Shown here in pieces: positions 6,654 through 12,869 of a stretch of DNA of 14,066 nucleotides. A program made the translations under genes and the position numbers. The first letter of the stretch is position 1, and each line of letters opens with the position of its first letter. The notes below the pieces were generated by a model that saw nothing but the letters and a program-made list of their open reading frames with translations, did not search any database and was not told the origin of the DNA. Source of the stretch: PALSA-911 sp043742865 (lineage in GTDB: Bacteria; Pseudomonadota; Alphaproteobacteria; Acetobacterales; Acetobacteraceae); NCBI GenBank assembly GCA_043742865.1, contig JAYTXR010000197.1:1-14066 (forward strand), written 5' to 3'.

Positions 6654-7187
6654 ATGCTGCCAATGCCCGATCAGGACCTTCACGCCGGCGAGACCCTGCT
6701 GTTCGAGGCGGCAATTCTGCCGCATCGTAGTCTGTCGGCGCGTGGCGGGTGGATCGTGATCGGCTTGTTCTGCGCCGTGTCGGTGCTGAGCGGGGTCCGG
6801 TTCTGGCTCATTGGCGCCTGGCCGGTGGCTGGGTTCATCGGCGTTGAGCTTGGTTTGGCGGCGTTGCTGCTATGGATCCACCAGCGCAGCGCCCGGCAGG
6901 TCGAATGGCTGCGGCTGTCCGCCGACGCGATCCGGGTGGTTCGCCGCGATCCGGACGGTAAAAAACACGAGCTGCGGCTGCCGGCCGGATGGCTGACGGT
7001 GGAGTTGCAGGAGCGGCCGGGCCGGGTGCCGGGTCTGCTGCTATGCGCGCCCGGCCGGCGGGTCGAGGTAGCGGGCGCCCTCGGGGAGGCCGCCAAGCGC
7101 GACCTCGCGCAGGCCCTGCGCGAGGCGGTGCACGATCTGCGCCATCCGCGCTTCGACAATGCGCAATTGCGGGCGAGCGATTCCTGA
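6654..7187 (+). CDS. DUF2244 family membrane protein
   Basis: This 177-residue protein matches the DUF2244 family of small alphaproteobacterial integral membrane proteins of unknown function. After a short N-terminal strand region (ETLLFEAAILPHRSLS) there are two closely spaced membrane helices (about residues 30-47 and 50-72). A cytoplasmic-type domain follows, with VEWLRLSADAIRVVRRDPDGK, quoted in part as LRLSADAIRVVRRDPDG, and a conserved LPAGWLTVEL segment. I chose ATG at 6654 because AAGGGA lies about eight bases upstream. A second ATG at 6663 is possible, and longer frames would overlap nth without homology. Its stop is immediately followed by the stop of the convergent XRE gene, with no intervening base. 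Confidence 0.82.
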   Translation: MLPMPDQDLHAGETLLFEAAILPHRSLSARGGWIVIGLFCAVSVLSGVRFWLIGAWPVAGFIGVELGLAALLLWIHQRSARQVEWLRLSADAIRVVRRDPDGKKHELRLPAGWLTVELQERPGRVPGLLLCAPGRRVEVAGALGEAAKRDLAQALREAVHDLRHPRFDNAQLRASDS

Positions 7188-7649
7188 TTATGCCTCGTGC
7201 GGACCCATCGACTTGATCAGGTCGAACACCCGCTTGCGCACCGCCGGATCGGTGATGCGGTAATAGGCCCGGACCAATTCCAGCGTCTCGCGCCGGTTCA
7301 GCGTGTCATCGGCGAATCCATCCTGGGTGTCGGCGAAGCCAGCGACCCGCCGGCCGCTCGGTTGCCCACCGAAGGCCGTGGCCAGACTGTCGGGCATGTC
7401 GTCGAAAAAGAAGCTGATCGGCACATCCAGTACCCGGGAGAGGTCGAAAAGCCGCGATGCCCCGACCCGATTGACGCCGCGTTCATATTTCTGCACCTGC
7501 TGGAACGTCAATCCCAACGCTTCGCCGAGGCGTTCCTGCGACATGCCGAGTAGCGTTCGGCGCAAGCGCACCCGGGTGCCGACATGCACGTCGATCGGGC
7601 TGGGTCGGCTTTCTTTCTCCGCGCCGGCAATCTGTTCCCCGCGAGCCAT
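7188..7649 (-). CDS. XRE-family HTH transcriptional regulator
   Basis: This 153-residue regulator has an N-terminal Cro/CI-type helix-turn-helix: VGTRVRLRRTLLGMSQ, RLGEALGLTFQQVQKYERG and NRVGASRLFDLSRVLDVP (about residues 20-75), followed by SFFFDDMP. A linker leads to a conserved C-terminal helix RRETLELVRAYYRITD with VRKRVFDLIKSM, the signature of a widespread alphaproteobacterial XRE subfamily often found beside lnt and metK. ATG at 7649 has AGGAGA five bases upstream, which decides against the longer frame from 7673. A consensus -35 element and several TTGACG/CGTCAA half-sites lie upstream, which suggests autoregulation. The gene follows lnt on the same strand after 167 bases and converges with the DUF2244 gene without a gap. 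Confidence 0.88.
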   Translation of the reverse strand: MARGEQIAGAEKESRPSPIDVHVGTRVRLRRTLLGMSQERLGEALGLTFQQVQKYERGVNRVGASRLFDLSRVLDVPISFFFDDMPDSLATAFGGQPSGRRVAGFADTQDGFADDTLNRRETLELVRAYYRITDPAVRKRVFDLIKSMGPHEA

Positions 7650-7690
7650 TTTCGTCTCCTGATAGATAGCCAATCTGTTTTATCGATCGC

Positions 7691-7785
7691 TTGACGGCAT
7701 ATTCGGTTTGCTCGTCAAACGGATCGGACGGATTAGTGTTTCTTTAACCCCACAACCGAGAATTGTCAAGCATTGACGAAAATTC
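7691..7785. promoter_or_regulatory. Cluster of TTGACG/CGTCAA half-sites, candidate XRE operators
   Basis: TTGACG at 7691-7696 and CGTCAA at 7713-7718 form one inverted pair spaced by 16 bases. GTCAA (7765-7769), GCA, TTGAC (7773-7777) forms a second pair with a three-base centre, flanked by outer GAATT/AATTC arms within 7760-7785. The second pair covers the -35 element of the XRE promoter. The arrangement fits a repressor-operator region, presumably bound by the adjacent XRE protein. The binding protein is inferred from proximity only. Confidence 0.4.
7741..7769 (-). promoter_or_regulatory. Promoter of the XRE regulator gene
   Basis: On the minus strand a perfect TTGACA (7764-7769) is followed, after exactly 17 bases, by TAAAGA (7741-7746, three of six to the -10 consensus). 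The site lies between the end of lnt and the XRE start and would give a leader of about 85 bases. The -35 is embedded in an inverted repeat that could be an operator. Confidence 0.5.
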
Positions 7786-7816
7786 TGAGCATGGGTATCA
7801 TAAACGCCGCATGGTC

Positions 7817-9355
7817 TTAATAAATAGTCCGGCCATCCTCTGTTATGCGCCGGATGGGTTGGCTATTCCCTTTGAAAATAGAAACTGCCAGTAAAATAAG
7901 CGCGAGCAAGCCCGGTATCCACAACCCGAAGCGAGCAAACAGGGTCGCGGGAAGCGCGCCCGCAAGCCCGATCGACAAGGTCCCCGCCTGGTTCAGGCCG
8001 ATGCGTCCAAGCTCGCGTCCTTTGGCATCGAAGGCCGCCGAAATGCCGGTATTGGCGGCGCGCAGCAGTGGCAGCCCCTCCTCCACGGCCCGCAGCCGGG
8101 CGGCGGCCAAATGCTGGCGCGGTCCGGCCGAGTTGCCGAACCAGGCATCGTTGGTGATGTTGACCAGCCACTCCGGCCGGTCGGCGGGATCGACGATCTG
8201 CGCGCCGAAGATCGCCTCGTAGCAGATCAGCGGGCCGACGGGCGGCAGCCCCGGCAGATGCAGGGTCCGTGGTCCGGAGCCGGGGGCGAAGCCACCGCCT
8301 GGCACCACCTGCACCGGCAGCGGCAGCCAGTCAGGCTGGTATTCACCGAACGGCACCAAATGCCATTTGTCATATCGCCCGCCGATGACCCCGCCGCGCA
8401 GCAGCGCGAACAGGGCGTTGCGCGGCCTGCCGTCCTCACCGAAGCGCACGCCGCCGACCAGCGCGGGAGTATCGCCGGCTACCGCCGCGATCGCGGCGCG
8501 CGCGCTCGCATCCTGGTCCAGCAGATACGGCACCGCCGTTTCCGGCCAGACGACCACCCGCGCACCAGCCGCGGCGGAATCCGGCCTGGCCTGGGCCAGC
8601 GCCGCCGCGGTCAGATCCAGATAGCGTTGGAAGATCGACCGGGCCAGCTCGCGATCCCATTTTTGCCCCTGCGCGACGTTGCCCTGTACCAGGATCACGG
8701 TGATGCCCGGGGGCGGCGGCTCGGCCAGGCTCAGGCGGAAAAACCCGAAGCCCGCCCAGATGGCCAAAGCCGCCAGTCCGGCGGCGCGAAACCGCCAACC
8801 CAGCGCCGGCGTGCACGCCAGCAGCAGGGTGAACAGGCTGAGCCCCTGGGCGCCGACGATGGATGCCGGTTGGAGGAAAAGATCGCCGACCGGACCGGGC
8901 ACCGCCCAAACGCTGCCCCAAAGATTCCATGGAAATCCGGTCAGAATGAATTGCCGGGCGATGTCGGCCAGCACCCATGCGGCGGCGAGCGTTCCAACGC
9001 GCCGCCAGCCCGGCCTGGCAGCGCGTGCCAGGGCAGCTGGCACGGCGATGAAAACCGCCAGCACGGCGGCGATCATCGGCACCGCGAGCGGCACCAGCCA
9101 CCAGAACCGCGCTGCCTCGAACAGGATCGCCTCGGTGATCCAGCAGAGGCCGAGCAGGTGGTGGCCGAAGCCGAACCACCAGCCGCGCCGGGCCGCTTCC
9201 CGCCCGGAGGGTGCCGCGCCGATCAGTGCCAGCAAGACCGGGATCGCCAGCAGCAAAACCGGAATTGCATGCACCGGCGGCAGCGCCGCCGCGGACGCGG
9301 CACCGACCCCGAGCGCCATCAGATCGGCCCGCCAGCCTCGCAAATCCGCCAACAT
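7817..9355 (-). CDS. lnt: Apolipoprotein N-acyltransferase
   Basis: This 512-residue inner-membrane enzyme transfers an acyl chain from phospholipid to the N-terminal cysteine of lipoproteins, the last step of lipoprotein maturation. The N-terminal half is strongly hydrophobic, with multiple membrane helices (about residues 12-210). A periplasmic carbon-nitrogen hydrolase domain follows. The catalytic triad is visible: Glu about 272 in VVVWPETAVPYL, Lys about 330 in GRYDKWHLVPFGEY, and Cys about 378 in PLICYEAIFG. The supporting Glu about 338 (FGEY) and the WFGNSAGPRQH segment are also conserved. A final helix (LWIPGLLALILLAVSIF) anchors the C-terminus. ATG at 9355 starts 25 bases after the hydroxyacid dehydrogenase stop, which suggests co-transcription. 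The length is normal. Confidence 0.95.
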   Translation of the reverse strand: MLADLRGWRADLMALGVGAASAAALPPVHAIPVLLLAIPVLLALIGAAPSGREAARRGWWFGFGHHLLGLCWITEAILFEAARFWWLVPLAVPMIAAVLAVFIAVPAALARAARPGWRRVGTLAAAWVLADIARQFILTGFPWNLWGSVWAVPGPVGDLFLQPASIVGAQGLSLFTLLLACTPALGWRFRAAGLAALAIWAGFGFFRLSLAEPPPPGITVILVQGNVAQGQKWDRELARSIFQRYLDLTAAALAQARPDSAAAGARVVVWPETAVPYLLDQDASARAAIAAVAGDTPALVGGVRFGEDGRPRNALFALLRGGVIGGRYDKWHLVPFGEYQPDWLPLPVQVVPGGGFAPGSGPRTLHLPGLPPVGPLICYEAIFGAQIVDPADRPEWLVNITNDAWFGNSAGPRQHLAAARLRAVEEGLPLLRAANTGISAAFDAKGRELGRIGLNQAGTLSIGLAGALPATLFARFGLWIPGLLALILLAVSIFKGNSQPIRRITEDGRTIY

Positions 9356-9380
9356 GCCTGGTTCCCCGCAACTCGCCGCG

Positions 9381-10439
9381 TCAGCCGCGAACCAGCCGGT
9401 CCGGCGAAACCCCTGGCACGAGCCGTTCCGGAGGAACCCATGATACGAGGCGTTCCGGAGGAACCCATGATACGAGGCGTTCCGGAGGAACGACCCCGCC
9501 CGTCAGCACGGCCGCGATGCATTCGGCCGCCATGACGCCCATGTTCACGAGTGCCCCGTCGGTGACGCCGGAGACATGCGGGGTGCGGATGATCCTCGGG
9601 TGATGGCGCAGCATGTCGCCCGCCGGTGGCGGCTCGATCGCGAACACGTCCAGCGCCGCGCCGGCGATATGTCCGGCATCGATCGCGGCCAGCAGCGCCG
9701 CCTCGTCGACGATGCCGCCGCGGGCGGTATTGATGACGATGGCGCCCGCCGGCAGCCTGGACAGCGCCGCGGCGCCGATCAGGTTGCGGGTCGCCGGCGT
9801 CAGCGGACAATGCAAGGTCAGCGCGTCCGAGACGGCCAGCAGCGCGTCCAGCGAGCCGGCACGCATGACGCCCGGCTGGGTGGGTTCTCCGGAGCCGCCG
9901 AACACCTGGACCCGCATCCCGAACGCCAGGGCCAGCCGGGCGACCGTCTGTCCGATCGCGCCGTAGCCGATGATGCCGAGCCGCATGCCGGCGATATCGC
10001 GCACCTTGGTGGCGGCGCCGCGCCAGCCGCCCGCGGCCAGGCTGGCCGACAGCGTGTGCAGATCCTTTGCCAGCGCCAGCATCATCGCCAGCGTGTGCTC
10101 GGCAACCGCCTGGGTGTTCGAACCCGGTGCCCTCGCCACCACGATGCCGCCGGCGGCGGCGGCGGCGAGGTCCACGTCATCGATGCCGACGCCATGCCGG
10201 GCCACCACTTTCAGCCGGGCGGAGGCAGCCATCGCCGCGGCGTTCACCGGCCCCTGGCGGGTCAGAATCGCGTCCGCCTGGATCGCCCCGGTCAGCTCGG
10301 CGACCGCGTCGGCAGACGGGAACGGCTCCATATAATGGATCGCGCAGCCGGCGCGGTGCAGCAATTCGACCGCCGGATCGGCCAGTCGGGGAGAGGTCAT
10401 GATAACGTTGAAGCGTGCCGCCACGCCGGTGGATCCCAA
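9381..10439 (-). CDS. D-isomer-specific 2-hydroxyacid dehydrogenase with repeat tail
   Basis: This 352-residue NAD(P)-dependent dehydrogenase of the phosphoglycerate dehydrogenase superfamily has an unknown substrate. The nucleotide-binding motif is LGIIGYGAIGQTVA (glycines about 158-163). The catalytic trio is Arg about 240 (NTARGGIVDE), Glu about 269 (DVFAIEP) and His about 288 (TPHVSG). It lacks the ACT/regulatory domain of full-length SerA. I chose TTG at 10439 because GGAGGA lies nine bases upstream and the first beta strand (FNVIMTS) begins before the first ATG at 10400. GTG at 10424 is an alternative. The tail is unusual: where relatives end shortly after PPERLV, this protein has four nonapeptide repeats (residues 317-352), two identical VPPERLVSW, then VPPERLVPG and VSPDRLVRG. 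It lies between olsB (17 bases) and lnt (25 bases), probably in one operon. Confidence 0.85.
   Translation of the reverse strand: MGSTGVAARFNVIMTSPRLADPAVELLHRAGCAIHYMEPFPSADAVAELTGAIQADAILTRQGPVNAAAMAASARLKVVARHGVGIDDVDLAAAAAGGIVVARAPGSNTQAVAEHTLAMMLALAKDLHTLSASLAAGGWRGAATKVRDIAGMRLGIIGYGAIGQTVARLALAFGMRVQVFGGSGEPTQPGVMRAGSLDALLAVSDALTLHCPLTPATRNLIGAAALSRLPAGAIVINTARGGIVDEAALLAAIDAGHIAGAALDVFAIEPPPAGDMLRHHPRIIRTPHVSGVTDGALVNMGVMAAECIAAVLTGGVVPPERLVSWVPPERLVSWVPPERLVPGVSPDRLVRG
9384..9491 (-). repeat. Four in-frame 27-bp tandem repeats at dehydrogenase 3' end
   Basis: Two identical 27-base units occupy 9424-9450 and 9451-9477. A 14-base partial copy follows (9478-9491), and a degenerate copy precedes (9397-9423, about 20 of 27 identical). 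Each good unit contains GTTCC-GGA-GGAAC, a small inverted repeat. Because 27 is a multiple of three, the array encodes four nine-residue repeats ending right at the stop codon. Contiguity without spacers excludes a CRISPR. This is a coding minisatellite. Confidence 0.9.
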
Positions 10440-10456
10440 TTGCGCCGGTCCTCCGG

Positions 10457-11329
10457 CTACGGACGCGCCGCGTCGCGGCGGTCGCGCTCGAAATGGCGGT
10501 GGTATTTTGCGGTCACCAGCTCGGTCTTCACCACCACCGCGACATCGATGGTGTTGAACTGCGTGTCGATCACCGCGCCGTCGCCGATAAAGCCGCCCAG
10601 GCGCAGATAGCCCTTGATCAGCGGCGGCAACGCGGTCAGGGCTCGGCGAGGATCGCCCAGGGCGGCCGGATCGACCCGGCGCATGTCCACATAGCGATCC
10701 GCCAGCGCGCGCGGGCGGATCTCCGGCGGCGCCAAATGATGATAGTACAGATACGCCAGCTGTGGCCCGAGCGCATCCGGATCGATGCCGGGCAGGCTGG
10801 CGCAGCCGAACAGCAGATCAATCCGGTGGAGAAAAACATAGGCGGCGATGCCGCTCCAGAGCAGCTGCATCACCGCGCGGGAGCGGTATTCGGCCGCCAC
10901 ACAGGATCGGCCAAGCTCCAGCACTTCGCCCGGGAAGGCTTCCATCGTGGCGATATCGAACTCGTCGGCCGAATAGAACCTCCCGATGCGGGAAGCCGCC
11001 GCGCGACGGATCAGCCGGTAGGTGCCGACGATGCTCCCTGGCCCGTCGCCCAGCCGGTGGTCGACCACAAGCAGATGGTCGGCGACGGTGTCGTAGCGGT
11101 CGGCGTCGAGCTTGCTGGCGAAGGTGGCGGGCGTCGGATGGGCGCCCATCTCGTTGTAGAAAATCCGGTAGCGCAGCGATTGCACCGCGCGGATCTCCGC
11201 AGCCGAAGTGGCGATCCGCACGCCCAGATTGCCGGAGCGCAATTCGCCGAACCCGGCCGCCTCGGTCACTGGCGCCAGGATGCCAGCAGGGCCGGACACC
11301 GGTGCGCTCGGCCCGAACCCCGCAATCAT
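10457..11329 (-). CDS. olsB: Ornithine-acyl-ACP N-acyltransferase (OlsB-like)
   Basis: This 290-residue GNAT-fold acyltransferase of the OlsB family transfers a 3-hydroxyacyl chain from ACP to ornithine, the first step of ornithine-lipid synthesis. Visible family features are AAEIRAVQSLRYRIFYNEMGA near the start (in part: LRYRIFYNEMGA), the DHLLVVD strand, IVGTYRLIRRAAA, FYSADEFDI, LELGRSCVAAEYR, LFGCASLPGIDP, the LAYLYYHHLAPP segment, LPPLIKGYLRLGGFIGDGAVID (in part: LPPLIKGYLRLGG) and FNTIDVAVVV. The length is typical and no second (OlsA) domain is fused. The partner acyltransferase olsA is not in this window. ATG at 11329 overlaps the fur stop in an ATGA, so translation is coupled to fur. 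Ornithine lipids replace phospholipids in many alphaproteobacteria. Regulation through the metal-responsive upstream gene is conceivable. Confidence 0.85.
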   Translation of the reverse strand: MIAGFGPSAPVSGPAGILAPVTEAAGFGELRSGNLGVRIATSAAEIRAVQSLRYRIFYNEMGAHPTPATFASKLDADRYDTVADHLLVVDHRLGDGPGSIVGTYRLIRRAAASRIGRFYSADEFDIATMEAFPGEVLELGRSCVAAEYRSRAVMQLLWSGIAAYVFLHRIDLLFGCASLPGIDPDALGPQLAYLYYHHLAPPEIRPRALADRYVDMRRVDPAALGDPRRALTALPPLIKGYLRLGGFIGDGAVIDTQFNTIDVAVVVKTELVTAKYHRHFERDRRDAARP

Positions 11330-11841
11330 CGCGATGCGCGCCTCTGCCCTGGGAGCGGCGGTTCAGCCGCTTGGGGTCTGGACGCTTGGAGTTTTGGCGC
11401 TTGGAGTTTTGGCGCTGAAGGGCTGGAAGCGGCGGGTTCCTGGCGGCGGCCGAACAGCTCGAGCCGCAACGAGACCAGCTCGAATCCCAGCCGCGCGGCC
11501 AGCTTCTGCAACAACGCCTCATGCTCGGCGTCGGCGAATTCGAAGACCTTGCCGGTCTCGATGTCGATCAGGTGGTAGTGATGGCCATGCTCGCTCGGCT
11601 CATAGCGGGCGCGCCCGCCGCCGAAATCGCGCCGCTCCAGAATCCCCTTCTCCTCGAGCAGGCGAACGGTGCGATAGACCGTGGCGATCGAGATGCGTCC
11701 ATCCAGCGCGGCGGCACGGCGGTACAGCTCCTCGACGTCCGGATGGTCGGACGCATCGGACAGCACGCGAGCGATCACCCGGCGCTGCCCGGTCATTTTC
11801 AGCCCATTTTCCACGCAGAGGCGCTCGATGCGCGATTCCAT
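11326..11841 (-). CDS. Fur/Mur-family metal-responsive regulator with repeat tail
   Basis: This 171-residue Fur-family repressor has an N-terminal winged helix (LKMTGQRRVIARVL, then ISIATVYRTVRLLEEKGILER) and a C-terminal metal-binding dimerisation domain. Aligned by eye to E. coli Fur, the His33, Glu81, His88 and His90 ligands are all present (in SDHPDVEELY, RYEPSEHGHHYH). In the other site His87 and Glu108 are kept, but Asp89 is Tyr (HHYH instead of HHDH) and the His125 position is Leu (SLRLELFG). The zinc Cys-x2-Cys pair is replaced by Asp/Thr (LIDIETGKV), as is common in alphaproteobacterial Fur/Mur. After FGRRQEP a low-complexity tail of about 35 residues contains APKLQ, APKLQ, ASRPQ from 15-bp DNA repeats. 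ATG at 11841 has AAGGA five bases upstream. The metal (Fe or Mn) is undecided. Confidence 0.88.
   Translation of the reverse strand: MESRIERLCVENGLKMTGQRRVIARVLSDASDHPDVEELYRRAAALDGRISIATVYRTVRLLEEKGILERRDFGGGRARYEPSEHGHHYHLIDIETGKVFEFADAEHEALLQKLAARLGFELVSLRLELFGRRQEPAASSPSAPKLQAPKLQASRPQAAEPPLPGQRRASR
11369..11413 (-). repeat. Three in-frame 15-bp tandem repeats at fur 3' end
   Basis: GCTTGGAGTTTTGGC occurs twice back to back (11384-11398 and 11399-11413). A third, degenerate unit (11369-11383) matches 11 of 15 bases. The array encodes the pentapeptides APKLQ, APKLQ and ASRPQ in the extended C-terminal tail of the Fur-family protein. The array preserves the frame. Confidence 0.85.
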
Positions 11842-12145
11842 TCAATTCCTTGCAAAACCAGCTTCGGGCAACCCAGCCCGTACCCGGCCCCTTGCGGCCG
11901 GCCGGGCCGGTCCGGCTGCCCGTGCCGAGGCGTCCGCGCGGCGGCGCCGGCCGTGGTTCATTTGCCCGATCTTACCGGCCCGGCACCCTGGCTGGCAAAC
12001 CCTTCCTGCCGCCGGCTGGTCTGGACCGCCGCGGCGGGTCCCCTGAGCGATCTTCCTTGCCCGCTTGAGCCTGGCTTGCCTAGTTCGACGCCATCGTCGG
12101 ATAGTCCGATGCCCAGCTTTTTGGGCAATTACAGGCCAGACCATC
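11842..12145. other. GC-rich divergent intergenic region between fur and tusA
   Basis: These 304 bases separate the two divergent starts and hold no gene that I can support. Small frames on either strand are arginine/proline-rich shadows. The fur Shine-Dalgarno (AAGGA on the minus strand) lies at the left edge. CCGGCCC (11884-11890) and GGGCCGG (11904-11910) can pair around a GGCCGGCC palindrome (11896-11903) in the fur leader. GCCCA and TGGGC (12111-12126) form a small hairpin about 20 bases before the tusA start. I see no convincing -35/-10 pair or Fur box on either strand. Confidence 0.5.
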
Positions 12146-12421
12146 ATGCCAGCGAGTTATAAAGCCGATCGGGAGATCGACATCACGCGCGACCTCTGCC
12201 CGATGACGTTCGTGCGGACCCGGCTGGCATTGGACCGGATGTTGCCCGGCCAGGTCCTGCTGGTGAGGCTGCGCGGCAAGGAGCCGTTGAAAAACGTGCC
12301 GCGGACCGCCGCCGAACAGGGTCACACGGTGTTGTCGCTGTCCCAGGGCGAGGATGGGGTCAGCCTTCTGCTGCTTCGTCGGGGCGGGGCAGGGGGCCGG
12401 GGCGGGGCAGGGGAGAGCTGA
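12146..12421 (+). CDS. TusA-family sulfurtransferase (sulfur carrier)
   Basis: This 91-residue small protein of the TusA/SirA family relays persulfide sulfur through a conserved cysteine. The core is IDITRDLCPMTFVRTRLAL with the reactive Cys at about residue 18, then LPGQVLLVRLRGKEPLKNVPRTAAEQGH (in part: GKEPLKNVPRTAAEQGH) and HTVLSLSQGEDGVSLLLLRR. The classical C-P-x-P motif is C-P-M-T here, a variant I associate with an alphaproteobacterial subfamily, so an exact tusA assignment (tRNA 2-thiouridine) is uncertain. ATG at 12146 was chosen because family similarity starts there. The Shine-Dalgarno is poor. The tail RGGAGG, RGGAGE is encoded by an 18-base-period repeat. The gene runs against its neighbours, and its last 62 bases overlap the 3' end of rimI on the opposite strand. 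Confidence 0.85.
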   Translation: MPASYKADREIDITRDLCPMTFVRTRLALDRMLPGQVLLVRLRGKEPLKNVPRTAAEQGHTVLSLSQGEDGVSLLLLRRGGAGGRGGAGES

Positions 12422-12869
12422 TGCTCGGCCTCTGGGCCGGCGTGAGAGCGGCGCGCAGGATCAGCGCATCGGCCCCGCCGGCATAATAGCCGCTCCGGCG
12501 CCCGACCTCGGCGAACCCGGCCGCCCCATACAGCGCGCGCGCCGCCCGGTTGGCGACGCCGACCTCCAGAAACATCGCCGCCGCGCCCCGCCGCCTGGCC
12601 TCGTCCATCGCCGCCAGCAGCAGGCAGCGGCCCAATCCGTGGCGCCGGGCCGAGGCGGCCACCGCCAGGGTCAGGATTTCCGCCTCGTCGGCGGCAACGC
12701 GCGCCAGCACCATGCCTCCTTTGGGCTGGATCAGCCCATAGGCCCCGGCCAAACCCAGCTGTAATGCCATCACATCGGCGCTCCAGGCCTCCGCCGGAGG
12801 GAACGCCGCCCGGTGGATCGCCGCCAGCGCCACGGCATGGGCGGGGCCGGCTGCCTCGATCTCGCTCAA
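12360..12869 (-). CDS. rimI: Ribosomal-protein-alanine N-acetyltransferase RimI-like
   Basis: This 169-residue GNAT enzyme probably acetylates the N-terminus of ribosomal protein S18 or related targets. The acetyl-CoA pyrophosphate loop is RRHGLGRCLL (about residues 75-84, R-x-x-G-x-G). It is followed by FLEVGVANRAARALYGAAGF and the typical RimI ending RRSGYYAGGADALILRAAL. The start is TTG at 12869, overlapping the tsaB stop as TTGA. GGAGGA ends three bases upstream, and that Shine-Dalgarno lies within a stable stem. An ATG just upstream is out of frame. Beyond the family core (about residue 142) there is an extra tail with PLPRPG, PLPRPD, encoded by the same repeat that forms the end of tusA on the other strand. 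rimI next to tsaB is a common bacterial arrangement and supports the call. Confidence 0.88.
   Translation of the reverse strand: MSEIEAAGPAHAVALAAIHRAAFPPAEAWSADVMALQLGLAGAYGLIQPKGGMVLARVAADEAEILTLAVAASARRHGLGRCLLLAAMDEARRRGAAAMFLEVGVANRAARALYGAAGFAEVGRRSGYYAGGADALILRAALTPAQRPSISSPLPRPGPLPRPDEAAEG
12381..12413 (+). repeat. G-rich direct repeat, candidate G-quadruplex, in the tusA/rimI overlap
   Basis: GGGGCGGGGCAGGGG occurs at 12381-12395 and again at 12399-12413 (period 18). It gives six consecutive runs of four or more guanines on the plus strand, separated by only one or two bases. This satisfies the G-quadruplex pattern with very short loops. The repeat encodes RGGAGG/RGGAGE in the TusA-like tail and PLPRPG/PLPRPD in the RimI tail. 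Confidence 0.8.

Noticed and set aside
9397..9491. CRISPR-like direct repeats
   Set aside because: The 27-base units are contiguous with no spacers, are in frame inside the dehydrogenase gene, and translate to a nonapeptide repeat.
8111..9535. A 474-codon open frame on the plus strand
   Set aside because: It is antisense to lnt, which has complete catalytic residues and membrane helices. The plus frame is Arg/Gln/Gly-rich low-complexity sequence, as expected from GC-rich antisense.
10415..11578. A 387-codon plus-strand frame opposite olsB and fur
   Set aside because: The minus strand carries two clear families with conserved motifs. The plus frame is a GC-driven antisense frame.
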